64,000 nucleotides of DNA from Alviniconcha marisindica (GCA_018857735.1 JABMCL010001766.1:1221001-1285000), one strand, 5' to 3'. Shown: positions 21,367 to 33,266, counted from the stretch's first letter. Translations and numbers: made by a program. Notes: generated by a model not told the origin, from the letters alone.

Positions 21367-22330
21367 CAAACAGACAGACAATAATATTATAACAGTTGCA
21401 CACCAAAATCAAAGAAAAACTTTGAAATAGTTTTAAATCTGTTTTATTCATTCCTTGAAGATCCCCACCACTGGACTCCTGCAGACAGACAACTACAAGT
21501 TAAACTGATTCACTGATTAATCAAAATTGAATCTTTACTTTCATCTAGCTCATGATAATCAAGAATGCCCAACCGGGATACGAGTCCTCTTGCTCAAACA
21601 ATGTTCTATCAAGAAGAAATGAGCGTTTTCACAATGAAGTGTAAGTAAGTATTAAGGACAGAGTATAAGTAGACTCAAAGTCAGCTCGACTAAGACAGGA
21701 CAAAAAAGAAGAAAAATCTAAAAAGAAGACAACTAAAAGGTCCAAATTGAGACCATGTCCGCACCTTTGCCAAGTCACGTAACAGTACCAAAAAGAACTG
21801 CTTCTGTCAGTATATCAATTATATCAGTCTATAAGAAATTAAGTTCGTACCCAGCTTCCACCAATCCTGCTCTCCCCTTACCACAACTTTACTCTCATTC
21901 CTTTCCAGCTAAGAAAAATAGGAAGCAGTAACAACCCCCACCTCCTCCCTTTCAAAAAAAAAATCGCACAAATGCCATCCTGCAGACATTGCGGGCAGAG
22001 AGAGGCCGAGCCAGAACTGATAGCGAGGCCGTGGAACAGGAAATGAGCCCTCCGCGTGCAAACTGTGAAGATACTCGCCGATTACATTCGATCCCAACTC
22101 CGCCATCCCTCTTGCTCTTCCCGCGCTTTCTGCCCAAATCACAACCCGCCTTGGCTACCTTCCAAAAACATCGTTTCTGCTTGGGTTAAACCTAAGCTCG
22201 TCTGTTTTAATAGACTGGCTTTGGGTTAAACTGTTTGTCTTTTTCCTTTTTTCTTAAATTAAGGGGGACCCAAGCGAAGACGCGACTGAGTTGGCATAAA
22301 AAGATGTGGGAAATGTGTAAATATATATTT
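21367..22330. other. intergenic DNA, no gene recognised
   Basis: Unique, A-rich to about 21800, then ordinary sequence. Overlapping open frames near 21909-22189 lack domains. Confidence 0.45.
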
Positions 22331-22390
22331 TTTGTCCCTAATATGTCAGCCCGACATCTGAGGACATTAAGCCCCACATCATCATCATTT
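22331..22390 (+). repeat. R4 tail, well preserved
   Basis: Outer stem TGTCC/GGACA, inner stem ATGTC/GACAT with loop AGCCC, then TTAAGCCCCACATCATCATC. Confidence 0.8.
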
Positions 22391-22687
22391 GCAGGCTAGG
22401 GATCGTTGCTCTCTCAATGTTTATTCATCGTAACATTTTGAGTTCGTCGGAATTTAAGTTCCCCCAGGCTGCAGCCATGTGGGTTCAATGAAAAGCAGAA
22501 CATGCCGGGTTGACCCAAGACAATATACAGTTCTGCTGCATAATTATGCGGGCCTTGTCATAAGGTCAGAGACACAGACAATTAGACACTGGCAGAAGTG
22601 TGGCGCTTATGCACATGTTTACGTGGCCGTCAAAAATTTGTCCAAACGGTAACAGAAAACAGACTGGTACGTAAAGCTGTTTTTCGC

Positions 22688-23037
22688 ATGAACACGTTAG
22701 ACCACTTCTGAAAGCACTTCACTGGCTGCCAGTCAAAGAATAATTTTGAAGACAGCCACCTTCGCTTTCCTTTTCTTTGATGGTACCCTGCCACCATTCC
22801 TGTCACCATCCTGTCTCTCTGTGCACACTCCGCCTCGTACTCTCCGTTTCAGTCCAAAAGGTCTTTCTGGTGCAAGATGGAACCTTAAGGGCTTTGCATA
22901 AACCGATCGTTCTTTGTTCAGGTTTGCGCACAGTAAGTTGGAGTTGCATAGAGTGTTTTTACAAGCGGACCTGCCTTGCCCCTATTATGTCAGCCCAAGA
23001 TGTGAGGACATTAAGCTCCACATCATTATCATATGCT
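22688..23037 (+). mobile_element. LINE ORF2 C-terminal fragment (CR1/L2-like) with R4 tail
   Basis: 22692-22739 encodes HVRPLLKALHWLPVKE, a hallmark of the region after the reverse transcriptase domain of CR1/L2-group LINEs. After stops and a frameshift, further pieces (FAFLFFDGTLPP, PPRTLRFSPKG, CARWNLKGF-like) follow in order. The fragment ends in an R4 tail at about 22976-23037, which links R4 to this LINE type. It is broken by stops, hence a dead copy. Confidence 0.7.
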
Positions 23038-23132
23038 GACTTTGTGGAATCACCTGATCAGGGTCACCACACGAGGTCACCTCGGGGCGAACCTTTTCAT
23101 GGGTAAGATGGACTTACCTCAACTTCTTGAAT

Positions 23133-23215
23133 TCAGAGTTCAAGAGCTGTGTGAAAGTCGAGGTGGCCGTCTTGGGCTCCCCGTCCCTAATAGTCCTCAT
23201 GGTCTACTTGAATTT
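23133..23215 (+). repeat. R2 short dispersed retroelement, 3' truncated
   Basis: Begins CAGAGTTCAAGAGCTGTGTG and carries the GTGGCCGTCTTGGGCTCCCC core. The tail is damaged after TAATAGTCC. Confidence 0.7.
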
Positions 23216-23299
23216 GAATAATTATACAGTGTTGATGTTGTTTTTGGACTTGTTTATCGTCGAACTGTCTGCCGAGAGGTACTGAGGGTGACTATAGTA

Positions 23300-23640
23300 A
23301 TAATGAAGAGGATTTCTAAAGCGCCCATCTACCGCACAAGGTGGGAGCACAGGGTGCCGTGAGGCAGGAAAAGGGAAGGGGGTGGGGTGGGGTGTGGTGG
23401 GGTGGGGGAACCTATACCTAACGCCACACAGTCATCGCCGAAACGAGTCTGCATTAAGATGGGCAGGAGTATGAGCCATTTTAGTGTTTCATCAGTTGTA
23501 ACTGAGGGGCAAAGTAACAAGACAATGTCCCATAAACCACAACTTCTGAAGAAAAAGGAGAGTTGAACCCGGGACTCGAACCGAGATGCGTGTGCTTACA
23601 ACCTCAGCGGCATGCCGCTAGGCCAGACTGTCTCACAAAA
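23300..23640 (-). mobile_element. R1 tRNA-derived SINE
   Basis: Minus-strand copy. A box-B match (GGTTCGAGTCC) lies at 23572-23582, with an A-box-like GGCCTAGCGGCATG to its right. The body matches other R1 copies (TTGTCTTGTTACTTTG region, then a pyrimidine tract on this strand). 23300-23345 (TTTCTAAAGCGCCC) may be a separate LINE-like piece. Confidence 0.65.
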
Positions 23641-23724
23641 TCGACAGTGTAAAGACAGCTGACTTTATATTATATTTACACTGTAGTTTCTCGTAATGGT
23701 ATGAATAAAGTATTCTGTATTATC

Positions 23725-24165
23725 GACCAGCTGCTTCTGTTTTACGTCTTTTTCTTTAGCCTTATAGACTTAACTGTTTCTGCTTGACGTCTGTGTATTA
23801 TAGACCAACTGCTTCTGTTTTACGTCTTTTTCTAGGCTATAGACCGACTGCTTCTCACTTGACGTCTCTGTATTATAGACCAACTGCTTCTGTTTTACGC
23901 ATTTTTCTATGCTATAGACCAGCTCGCGCCCTAATATAGCGGTAATGGTTGACTGGTCGTAAAACACCAAGTTACTTATAGACCAACTGCTTCTGCTTTA
24001 CGTCTTTTTCTAGGCTATAGACCAGCTGCTTCTGCTTGACGTCTCTGTCTTTAGACCAACTGCTTCTGTTTTTTGACTGGGCGTAAAACATCAACTTACT
24101 TACTTACTGCTTCTGTTTTACGTCTTTTTCTAGACTATAGACCAACATGCTTTTGCCTGACGTCT
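23725..24165 (+). repeat. 36-39 bp tandem repeat with dimer structure, hosting R3 copies
   Basis: Two alternating units, one with CTGCTTCTGTTTTACGTC and one with CTGCTTCTGCTTGACGTC, each ending TATAGACC. R3 tails sit inside the array at about 23927-23982 and 24071-24106. Confidence 0.75.
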
Positions 24166-24247
24166 CCTTCATTTCCAGGCCTGTCACTCTCAGATCCCAG
24201 CTCGACTAGTTCACCGACTCAGTGTTGCCGCAGTTCAGTTCAGTTGT

Positions 24248-24410
24248 GTTGCTTAATGTCCTCGGATGTCGGCTGACATATTAGGGACAAGCTGAGACAA
24301 ATGCCGAAGCATGGTTGAATACAGCTTTACGTCCACGGAAACCAGAAGGCTCGTTAGGACGGACAGCCCAGGACGGCCACCTCGACTCTCACACAGCTCC
24401 TGAACTATGA
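24248..24410 (-). repeat. inverted R4 and R2 copies
   Basis: 24248-24296 is an R4 tail (TGTCC/GGACA stem) and 24313-24410 an R2 copy, both on the minus strand, separated by about 16 bp. Confidence 0.7.
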
Positions 24411-24724
24411 GTGTTGCCGCTACGTGCGTTCTGGGCATACAGTGATTTCGCGGCGCCACTTCCCGAGCCGCCAGCAGAGTGTGCGCTGGCCGATAAGCTG
24501 CTTCCTTGCTGCTCCATTACCGCTCTTCCTATCTTGATCCGAGCGTGCCTCGGTCTGCCCGGCCTGCGACATGCCTCCAGCACGTTCACCATCCAGTCCT
24601 GCATGCAAAAAACTAAAGGCAACGGACGGAGGCCCCGCCGGGGACCGGATGGAGGCGGAAGGGGGTGGGGCGCTGGGGGTGGGGTGGGGTGGCTGGGATG
24701 GTGGGGTTTAAAGGGAAGGATGGG

Positions 24725-24758
<34 letters not shown>

Positions 24759-24946
24759 TTCTGCGAAGAAAATGTAGAAACTATCTCTGATTTCAGCAAA
24801 GAGTTTTCCCTTCAGTCTTTGATTTCTGTTTGGAACACTCTCAGAGAGTGTGATTTTTGTTAAAGAGATAGAGAAAGCAAGGAGGCGACGAAGATAGATA
24901 ACTGATTTTGAACGCCTAGTCTAAGGTGGTGAAGCAGACAGAAGGG
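24411..24946. other. unique DNA then G-rich tract
   Basis: 24411-24650 is GC-rich without a recognised gene. 24655-24748 is G/T/A with a poly-G run near 24727-24745. The overlapping frames here are Gly- or Pro-rich products of that tract. Confidence 0.5.
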
Positions 24947-25003
24947 TAAGTAAGTAACTCGGTGTTTTACGTCCAATCAACCATTACGGTTATATCAGAG
25001 CGA
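24947..25003 (-). repeat. R3 tail, inverted
   Basis: GTAAGTAAGTAACTCGGTG at the left, then TTTTACGTCC and inner-stem AACCATTACGGTT. Confidence 0.75.
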
Positions 25004-25139
25004 CAGACAGAAGGGAATCAAGGCGTAAATACATGTAGGTAAATAAAACTGATAGATAAAGAAAACAAATAAACATACCCCCTTCCCCCACAAAACAACA
25101 ACACAACACCAACAAAAACAAAACAGAAGAACGAAGTGT

Positions 25140-25180
25140 CTGTATGTATGTGTGTGAGTGTGTGTGTGTGTGTGTGGGTG

Positions 25181-25266
<86 letters not shown>

Positions 25267-25312
25267 TGTGTGTGTCTGTGTGTGTGTCTGTGTGTGTGTC
25301 TGTGTGTGTGTG
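25140..25312. repeat. (GT)n/(GTGC)n microsatellite
   Basis: GT repeats with an inner block of GCGT repeats (about 25194-25238) and GTCT interruptions. Open frames here are artefacts. Confidence 0.95.
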
Positions 25313-26512
25313 AAGAGCCAACTGGTTTGACTAACCGTTATAAAGTTAGGAAAACAGACTCTCAGTGCAGAAACACAGCTCAACTGTCTTCCGTCATCCT
25401 TGTGAACCATATAAAACTCAGGAAGGGCGTTCGGCAGTGTCCAGTTGAAACTGCCTCGTATCGCTCCAGCTGTCCAGTTTGCCTCAAAGTGAGTGTCATA
25501 GAATTGGAAATAATGACCTCTTAGGTCTTGAATAAGGTTGTTCTCTTAACTCCCGACCCCCCCACCCCCCACCCCCCACCCCACCATCCCCATCGTCGAA
25601 GGGACTTCGTTGTTCAGGCACAGTGAGTACCGATTTTTTGGAATCGATTTTTGTGTATAACGACCTCCCATTGAAAACTGCTTTGACTGGAATAAACAGA
25701 GTTCCGCGAGGATGTGTTTATCTCCCGATTATTGCTTTGGGCCGAAGTATTGCTACAATAGCATTTTATTGCTGCCCTTCACATATAATTTACTTCTTCT
25801 TGTTGTTGTTGATCGCTGTTACTTAGCGCTATTATCCGCTCTCGAGCAGACTCACTGCGCTCCTTTCACATGTGATTCTGAATGAGTGACTCTAGCCTTT
25901 TATTTTTATATTATTTATTTGCAGACTTAATGTGTGTTTTTTTAATCCATCGAAGTGGTCTATTTACAGCGTTGTTTGGTTGTTACATGGCTGGTGCCAC
26001 GTGAAGCTGCTGCCTTCTCGGCGCTCGTTCTGTGTACGCCATACTACTATGCACCAGTTTACAGTGTCACTTCATGAAAATCCACATAGTTAGGGTGTTT
26101 AGCTCTAACCTGCCACCTGCACTTTTGGCAGAATGACCGGGATCTTTTACGTGCTACTACGGTAACATGCGGATGGAACTGAGAGGGAACGGATACCGAA
26201 ATAATAACTTGTATACATACAGTAAAAAGAAGACAACAATAAAACTGAAACAAATTTGACCACCAGCTTTCTGAAACAAGATGAAGAAGGTTAGAACGAA
26301 CACTACTTTTCATAAGAAAATGCAAAACATGCACTTTTTCTCTCTCCTGTGAATACACCTCTTTCAAAGCGAAAGGTGACATAGAACACACTACCAAACG
26401 ATGATATGAATGAAATTTGATCTGCTTAGCTTACAGTTAGTGAAGAAATGTGCCTGTCATCGTTTATTAGTGTAGTATCTGTCTGTTGCTTTAAAAATGT
26501 TTCCGCTCAAAA
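25313..26512. other. intergenic DNA, no gene recognised
   Basis: Unique-looking. A C-rich tract lies at about 25554-25592. The minus frame at 26059-26397 has no recognisable domain; part of it (AATGACCGGGATCTTTTACG) looks like dispersed-repeat sequence, but I cannot name a family. Confidence 0.4.
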
Positions 26513-26575
26513 TCGGCGAATGTTTTGTATTGTCTGATTAAAATAAGTGTTTTATTTATAATTGAACCTTCTGGG
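26513..26575 (+). repeat. R7 dispersed repeat
   Basis: ATGTTTTGTATTGTCTGATT and AAAATAAG recur at 42441-42475. Confidence 0.5.
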
Positions 26576-26800
26576 TGTTTTGATTTTGTTTACGTTTAGT
26601 TTCTGTACAGAAATACCAAATCTACGGGTTATCTTTTTCTGCAATGAATGTCTGCAAGCATTCACCTGCATGAATTGTCAAATTTCTAAACGTAAACATT
26701 CACTACAGTGATAAAAACAACAACAACAAAAACCCATCAAACAAAAAACAAAACAATAACTGGCTCAAATTATGTGTGTAACTGTAAGTGTCGGGGATTG

Positions 26801-26803
<3 letters not shown>

Positions 26804-26856
<53 letters not shown>
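26804..26856 (+). repeat. (GA)n microsatellite
   Basis: Uninterrupted GA repeat of about 52 bp. Confidence 0.95.
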
Positions 26857-27333
26857 AAATTGATTTCATGTTGGATTTAGAACTTGAAACCTACAGTGGA
26901 TCTGTTTGACACGCTGTCTTTGTTCTACGAAAGCTCAGCGTTATAACCCTGCGACCGGAACTACAGACCTCAGTAACTGAATATTGTTACGTAAAGTAAC
27001 CAAGATCCAAACTAATGTATCACGGAAAGCGGCTTTGCCAAAGTTACAACCCTCTTGAATTTAATGCCTGACGCCGCGTGAACGGATCTTGTGTGCTTAA
27101 GACTTTTTACACACCACCCAAGGTTAAATCAGTGCGTGCCACTTTTTGGAGAGAAAAACGACATATCTTCTAACTTCAACGTCGAATCATGCTAGTTTCA
27201 GCTCACTGGGGGAAAGAAAAGAAAAAACGCCAACGTCGCCATTTGAAGTGTTTTTTGTTTTGTTTTTGTTTTTCCATTTGTTTTCTTTCTGTCTTCTGTA
27301 CGTTGGACAAACAAATAAGGAAATAAACGTTTC

Positions 27334-27684
27334 TGGACGATTCTGTGGCCAACAACTCCTGTAAATAAAGTTCTTCTTCAGTTTCTCCAACAAATCGATT
27401 CTGCGGCCAACAACTCCTGTAAATAAAGTTCTTCTTCAGCTTCTCCAACAAATCGATTCTGCGGCCAACAACTCCTGTAAATAAAGTTCTTCTTCAGTTT
27501 CTCCAACAAATCGATTCTGCGGCCAGCAACTCCTGTAAATAAAGTTCTTCTTCAGTTTCTCCAACAAATCGATTCTGCGGCCAGCAACTCCTGTAAATAA
27601 AGTTCTTCTTCAGTTTCTCCAACAAATCGATTCTGCGGCCAACAACTCCTTTAAATAAAGTTCTTCTTCAGCTTCTCCAACAGA
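27334..27684 (+). repeat. 58-bp satellite, six units
   Basis: AACAACTCCTGTAAATAAAG starts at 27351, 27409, 27467, 27525, 27583 and 27641 (27525 and 27583 read AGCAACTCC), exactly 58 bp apart. Each unit has an AATAAA hexamer followed by TTCTTCTTCAG. Units differ by only a few bases, so the array is young. Confidence 0.93.
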
Positions 27685-29396
27685 CCACTTTTCATTTGCT
27701 TCGACGCGCTTCGCACGTGCTGCAGAGGTCAGGAACTGCTCCAAGGGGTGACGGGAGACGGGTCACGTGCCGATGCTCGGGTCGAGTTGCGCAGATCCGG
27801 AGGCAGTGAAGGTTTCGGGGGGTCTTGACACGGATCGATACTGGCTGATTAAGCACGGGGGGAAGTCGACTGGAAAGAGCTCGGAGGGGAAGGGGGTCGG
27901 GGTTGTAGGGCAGTCGCGGGGTTTCCATCAACGTGGTCTGGCAAAGAAAGTCTGATTTTTACGAGATATGAAGCTCAAACAGGGCCTGCGGTCGAAACTG
28001 GTCATCGCGGAACAACGCCATGCTGCACGCGTGTAAGGATATAAAGTGTGTACCAACACGAGATGACGACAACCAGAATGATCAGCTATTTTAAAAGCTA
28101 CGTGTAATAATTAACACGATTCAAATGTTAAATCTAAAAAAATTTGCTTCGTGCCGGAAATATGCAATATTCTTAGCCTACAATTTCAAGACTAACAAAC
28201 CATAAATTAATCGTACCTCTATTTTATTACTTCAAACTATGGCTGAAAGTATACAAAAAACATAAATATTCATTTGCCATCCACTAAAGCAGCCAGAACA
28301 AACTCGTATGCCGTCACCGCGCTCAGCTCACTGTGACAAAAAGTCTGCATTATGTGCTGCTAACAAAACTTCCTGATGGCGCATGGGTGGTGTGGTGCTT
28401 CCTGTGTCACCCTCGAGCATGATTGTGTGTGGTTTTAAGACGGGCTGTCTGTCAGGTTTTGGTTTTGCTGGGTTTTGTTGTTACTAGTGGGGTTTTTTTG
28501 TGCTGCTGTTCTTGGGGGGGGGGGGGGGGGGGGGGGGTGTTGTCTGTTGTTTTGTTTTCTTGTTCTGGTCGCGAGGAGAGAGAGAGATGAAGGGGGCGGC
28601 GGCTTTGGCTAGAATGATCTGCATGCTGCAGTACTAAAAAAAATGAAAAAAAGAAGAAGAAAAAAACGTTTGCGTTCAAGTGTACAAAAACGGGACAGAG
28701 TGAAGCATGCAAGCTCACATGCACCTGCACCCATTCACAAGTTCGTGTCCAGACTGTTTAGCCGCTCGCTGCATGCAAATACGACAGGCGTCAAATAGCA
28801 TCTCCTTTGTGCTCGTTGCTACAGACGCCAACTCACACTGTACCCCGCTGAATATGTAACCAGGGCCTGTCTTGCAACTGACGTGCCTGAGTTTAAAACA
28901 GTTCCCATGCTGTGCTTCAAACGCGTACAAATACACGCACAGGCTTGAAGACAATGACTGCCTATTACCACGCATACAGCCGCAAAAATCTATAGGCTAC
29001 ACCCAGCGATCATGATCTGAAGAAGCAAGCAGCTACCCAGGTTTCGGTGCGGTACCAAATATTATACTCAAGCTCAAAAGTTAAGCAACTGTTTAGAACA
29101 ATACACAGATGTTCAAACCTCAATAAACTACTTCCACTAAAACCTCCACTGATGGAAGGCTTATTCACAGGTCTACCGCCATTCACCATGCAGCCGGGTT
29201 CACACGCACTCCACACAGTGTGGATACGTGAAAAACGTGCCCAATGCGAATACAATTATTACGTACGAGAGAAACAGTTAAGGCTCAGGGGCCATCAACT
29301 GACACAACCGGATGGCAAAGCATTGGCTTTGTGTAACAAAGGCAGAGGGAAGAACAGATAACAGTTAATATTGGAATGGAAGAGTCCGCCACCTTT
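27685..29396. other. intergenic DNA, no gene recognised
   Basis: Unique, with a poly-G run near 28506-28538 and an A-rich patch near 28636-28667. No domain in any frame. Confidence 0.45.
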
Positions 29397-29406
29397 GTTT
29401 GAACTT

Positions 29407-29733
29407 AAGTAAGTAAACATGGTGCCTAACGTCCCCAGAAACCATAAGGCTTATTGGGGACGGGAAGAAGGGGGGGAAAGGGTATGGAGGTTGGGGAAGA
29501 GGGAGATTATATACCTATCGCTACACTGTCACCACAAAAATGACTCCTGCGTTAAGATGGGCAGCGACTGATGAGAGCCATTTTAATGTTTCATTAACTG
29601 CAAGGGACATAGTCACAAGACAGTGTTTACAGACCACAACTTTTGAAGAGAAAAGTGAGCCGAAGCGGATTCGAACCAAGGTCCCTTGGCTTACCGGCCT
29701 AACGCCTTACCGCTAGGCCAAACCGGCCCACAA
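29407..29733 (-). mobile_element. R1 tRNA-derived SINE, full length with target-site duplication
   Basis: Minus-strand element of about 327 bp. The tRNA-like head has an A box (TGGCCTAGCGGTAAGG, + positions 29705-29720) and a B box GGTTCGAATCC (29667-29677). A body with TGTCTTGTGACTATGTCCC and a tail with GGACGTTAGGCACCATG and TTTACTTACTT follow. A perfect 10-bp target-site duplication GTTTGAACTT flanks it (29397-29406 and 29734-29743). Transcription would be by Pol III. This is the reference copy for the family here. Confidence 0.85.
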
Positions 29734-30063
29734 GTTTGAACTTCTTTCGGTCGATCTCTTTCAACCCTGGGCTGATCATCAAAAGCGTGCTTTCCACTCG
29801 CAGAAAATAGAAGGTTCTATGCGCCCGCGACGTGCTTTCGGTCCGCAGGCGTTGAGAATAAGCCACACCCTGCGAGTTTAACCGCACGACAAAATCGCAG
29901 TGTTTTTTGTTTTTGTTTTGTTTTGTTTTTTTTTTTTCTCTGGATGTTTTTGTGTGTGTTTTTTTACCGGCCGAGGGCGCAGAGCATCGTGTGGCTTAGC
30001 TTTGATCAGTTTTAGTGTACGGTGAAACACACCCAACCTAATACCTTGCTTAGTTCCACTCAG

Positions 30064-30081
30064 ATATCTATCTATATATAT

Positions 30082-30177
<96 letters not shown>

Positions 30178-30214
30178 AGTAAGTAAGTAATTTGATGTTT
30201 TACGCCCAGTCAAC

Positions 30215-30267
<53 letters not shown>

Positions 30268-30300
30268 CTTTATTACACAAGGACAAGAGAGAGAGAGGGT
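30064..30300. repeat. (TA)n, (GA)n and R3 remnant compound
   Basis: (TA)n near 30074-30116, (GA)n at 30122-30175, an inverted R3 tail at about 30174-30218 (GTAAGTAAGTAAGTAATTTG), then (GA)n to about 30263, followed by ATACTTTATTACACAAGGAC. Confidence 0.85.
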
Positions 30301-30697
30301 GGGATGGGGTGGGATGGGGTGGGGTAGGGAGGGAAGTGAAAGGTGGGAAGGAGAACGAGGAAGCCGAATTGTCGCCAGTGAGGTAGTGGCGGGGACCGAG
30401 ATCACATGAAGCGTGTGCACGTTACACTCGTGCACGGGCTTCGTGACTGTGACCGGAGCGAGTGGAGCGGACCACTGGCTCGACAGCTTGGACGTCAGAG
30501 ACTGGAGCGGGGAGGGGGCGGGGGAGTTACACCCACGGACTTACATTGGCAGTAAGTGGAGGTCCATGGGTACAACGACGCGATTCTTAAACGTATCGAC
30601 AGTCACGTCATCTCGTCACGCGCCCACACATACACCAATCAGTCACTGCTGGCCCGCTCATCCTTATCGTGTAGGGATCGAGATCCTTGGAGGTAGG

Positions 30698-30698
<1 letters not shown>
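30301..30698. other. unique DNA with purine-rich start
   Basis: G/A/T-rich to about 30360, then unique sequence. The + open frame from 30413 runs into the GT tract and is not a credible gene. Confidence 0.45.
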
Positions 30699-30699
<1 letters not shown>

Positions 30700-30758
<59 letters not shown>

Positions 30759-30828
30759 ATGTGCGTGTGTGTGTGGTGTGTGTGTGTGTGTGTGGTGATG
30801 TGTGTGTGTGTGTGTGTTGTGTGTGTGT

Positions 30829-30871
<43 letters not shown>

Positions 30872-30951
30872 TGTGTGCGTGTGTGTGTGTGTGTGTGTGT
30901 ATGTGTGTGTGTGGTGGTGTGTGTGTTTGTGTGTGTGTGTGTGGGGTGTGT

Positions 30952-30989
<38 letters not shown>

Positions 30990-31012
30990 GTGTGTGTGTG
31001 TGGTGAGGTAGG
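30700..31012. repeat. long interrupted (GT)n array
   Basis: About 310 bp of GT repeats with GTGGT, GTAT and GTTGT interruptions. Cys/Val-rich and His/Thr-rich open frames here are artefacts. Confidence 0.95.
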
Positions 31013-31269
31013 TCGGTGGGTAGAGAGACTGGTCATTCTAACGCTGTCTCTCACCTTCATAATGGAGACTGATTTCCGTAGTCCCCCACCTCTCACCTAC
31101 GTTCTAAACCCAAACCACACTCCAAGTATTCAAGTGTTGGCTACCGGCCCATAACGTCGGCTGCTGGTGGGGAGAAGGTGGGGGGTGGGAGTTAGTGGGT
31201 GGGGGCGGGGGGGAGAAGGGGATAGCTGAATTGTGAATCAGTGAATCAAAGCCTAACTACAACCCTTAC

Positions 31270-31530
31270 GGGTCCGTGCGATTGTCTGTGGACACTGTCT
31301 TGTGACTTTGTCCCTCACAATGATGAAACACTAAAATGGCTTTCATCGCTGCACACCTTAATGCAGAAGTCATTCTGGTGGTGACAATGTAGCGATAGGT
31401 ATATAATCTCTCTCCCCCCCCTCCCTCCCACACACACTTCCATACCCCCTTCCTCGCTGCTCTCCGTCCTTAATAAGCCTTATGCTTTCTGTGGACGTTA
31501 AGCACCATGTTTGCGTATACTTACCCATTA
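31270..31530 (+). mobile_element. R1 SINE, head-truncated
   Basis: Starts in the body (TTGTCTGTGGACACTGTCTT) and ends CGTCC..GTGGACGTTAAGCACCATG then TTTGCG..TTAC. The tRNA head is absent. Confidence 0.7.
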
Positions 31531-31639
31531 CCCATACCCATTTCTCAGGAGAATAAAAAAGGAAGTCCCGCTCACAACACTATTTTCACGATTCTTTTCC
31601 TCTTCTTGATGGCGTGGGGATTGAATGTGGTTAAATCGA

Positions 31640-31775
31640 GCCACAAGACAGTGTCTACAAGTTTCCAAGAGAAAGAGAAAGCAAAGGCGATTCAAAGAGG
31701 ATCCGAACCTGCGTTCGCCCATAAATTTTGGCCTACCAGCCGAGCGACTTCACCAAAGACCAAAGCGGCTTACAC
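31640..31775 (-). mobile_element. R1 SINE head fragment, diverged
   Basis: Minus strand: box-B-like GGTTCGGATCC (near 31700-31710), body CACTGTCTTGTGGC and a degenerate head with AGTCGCTCGG. The tail is missing. Confidence 0.5.
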
Positions 31776-32035
31776 GTCCGTCCCGCGACGCATGCGGCAG
31801 CTGCAGAAACAGCTGCGCCCGACTCTCATATCAACGTCACGTCGTTGACATCAGCGAGCCGCATGGGGTACGTGTGTGTGTCTAGACGTGCGTCGTGTGG
31901 TCACGGTACGAAATCTGGTCACAGGGCGCGGCCTATCCGTGTTCATAACGGGATGTTTGCATACAGCTTAAACCTCTGGCTTTGAGTGGATCACAGCGAC
32001 CAGAGAAACAAGAGCTGTGCTCGTAGCTGGCAGGT

Positions 32036-32077
32036 CTTGCAGAGTTCAGGAGCTGCGTGAAAGTCGGGGTGGCCGTC

Positions 32078-32108
<31 letters not shown>

Positions 32109-32152
32109 GTCCTTAATAAGCCTAAGGTTTGTTCCTGTGGACGTTGGCCAGA
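32036..32152 (+). repeat. R2 copy with internal poly-C expansion
   Basis: Begins CAGAGTTCAGGAGCTGCGTG. The CTCCC step of the core is replaced by about 28 C residues (32080-32108), then the tail CGTCC..GTGGACG. Confidence 0.75.
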
Positions 32153-33175
32153 GTTCAAGAGCAGAGGGGGGCAGAGGCAGGATATTTCCACGAGCTATTT
32201 ATTACCAGTTATTACACACAAACTTCTGTCCATCTTTCGTGACGTCAAATAGTTGTTTCAGTGTCGTGACCTCCCGAACTCTGTCTGACCTACACTTCAA
32301 CTTCAGCCTGCCATCAGGGGCGGTAATCAAAGACGTCACTACACGGGAAAAAAACCATCCTAATGAATTTTAATCAATTAAAACAACAACAACAACGACG
32401 ACGACGACGACAACGACAACAACACAACACAAAATACAAAAGCAAAAAAATGCATGCGGTTTAGCGCGGCAACACTTTCTTTTCCTCGGGAAAAAACAAA
32501 AATCAATATAAAAAAAATATTTAAAAAAAATCAGACGCACGCCAGAAAATGGCCGGAGACAAACCGGCGGCTTATCCCCGCCCGCGTCTCGTGCACCGCG
32601 TTGGACAAGGCGCACTGCTTGCCCCGAGACAAAACACCTGGCTAAGCGGCGTGTCCTATCGAGATCAATGCCTCAGTGGTAAGTAAACCCGTTGGCGCGA
32701 CGGCAGACAACAAAAAAGGGGGGGGGGGGGGAAAAAAAAGGAAAAGAAATAATAAAAGGTAAGCTTACCTTCTTCTTTTTTACGCTCAGTCAGCCAGGAC
32801 GGTTATATAAGGGCGAAATAACGAAATAAAAAATGGGGGAGGGGAGAGTAGATATTGACTGATTCAAAGCAGACGTTGTACGTGAATATCCCCCGAACCG
32901 TAAATAACAAACCTGGAAGGTGCCAGGGCAAGGGGTGTAGAGGGGTTGGGGATTTGGGGGTGGGGGTGGGTGGGTGGGTTGGGGGGGGGGAGGGGGGGAA
33001 AGAGATATATTACAGAACAATAAAAGTTTTTTAAAAAAAAACACACGCGCGCACCCCCGCGCCCCCCCCAAAAAAAAAAAACACAGAACGCCCCGCACAC
33101 ACACACACACCACCAAAACCACCACACACCACACACCACACAACCACCACCACATTTAATCTAAAGTTATGTAAA
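32153..33175. other. unique DNA with low-complexity tracts
   Basis: CAA/CGA repeats at about 32381-32425, poly-A patches, G runs at about 32718-32731, an R3-like inverted fragment near 32784-32820 (TTACGCTCAGTCAGCCAGG), a G/T-rich tract at 32933-32998, then C/A-rich sequence to 33155. No gene. Confidence 0.55.
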
Positions 33176-33266
33176 TCACAGAGGGGAGAGAGAGAGGGAA
33201 AAGAAAGGGGAAGGAAGGGGAGAGAGGGGAGAGAGAGAACCTCCCAGTCTAATCAAAAGAGAGAGG

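Noticed and set aside
29667..29720. tRNA-like box A and box B sequences (also near 39950, 23572 and 57000)
   Set aside because: They are heads of dispersed SINE copies with a conserved non-tRNA body, not stand-alone tRNA genes; a full cloverleaf is not evident.
30413..31154. Cys/Val-rich and His/Thr-rich frames in GT/CA arrays (also at 25.1, 36.2, 38.3, 39.3, 49.6 and 61.8 kb)
   Set aside because: Pure microsatellite translation, open in several frames on both strands.
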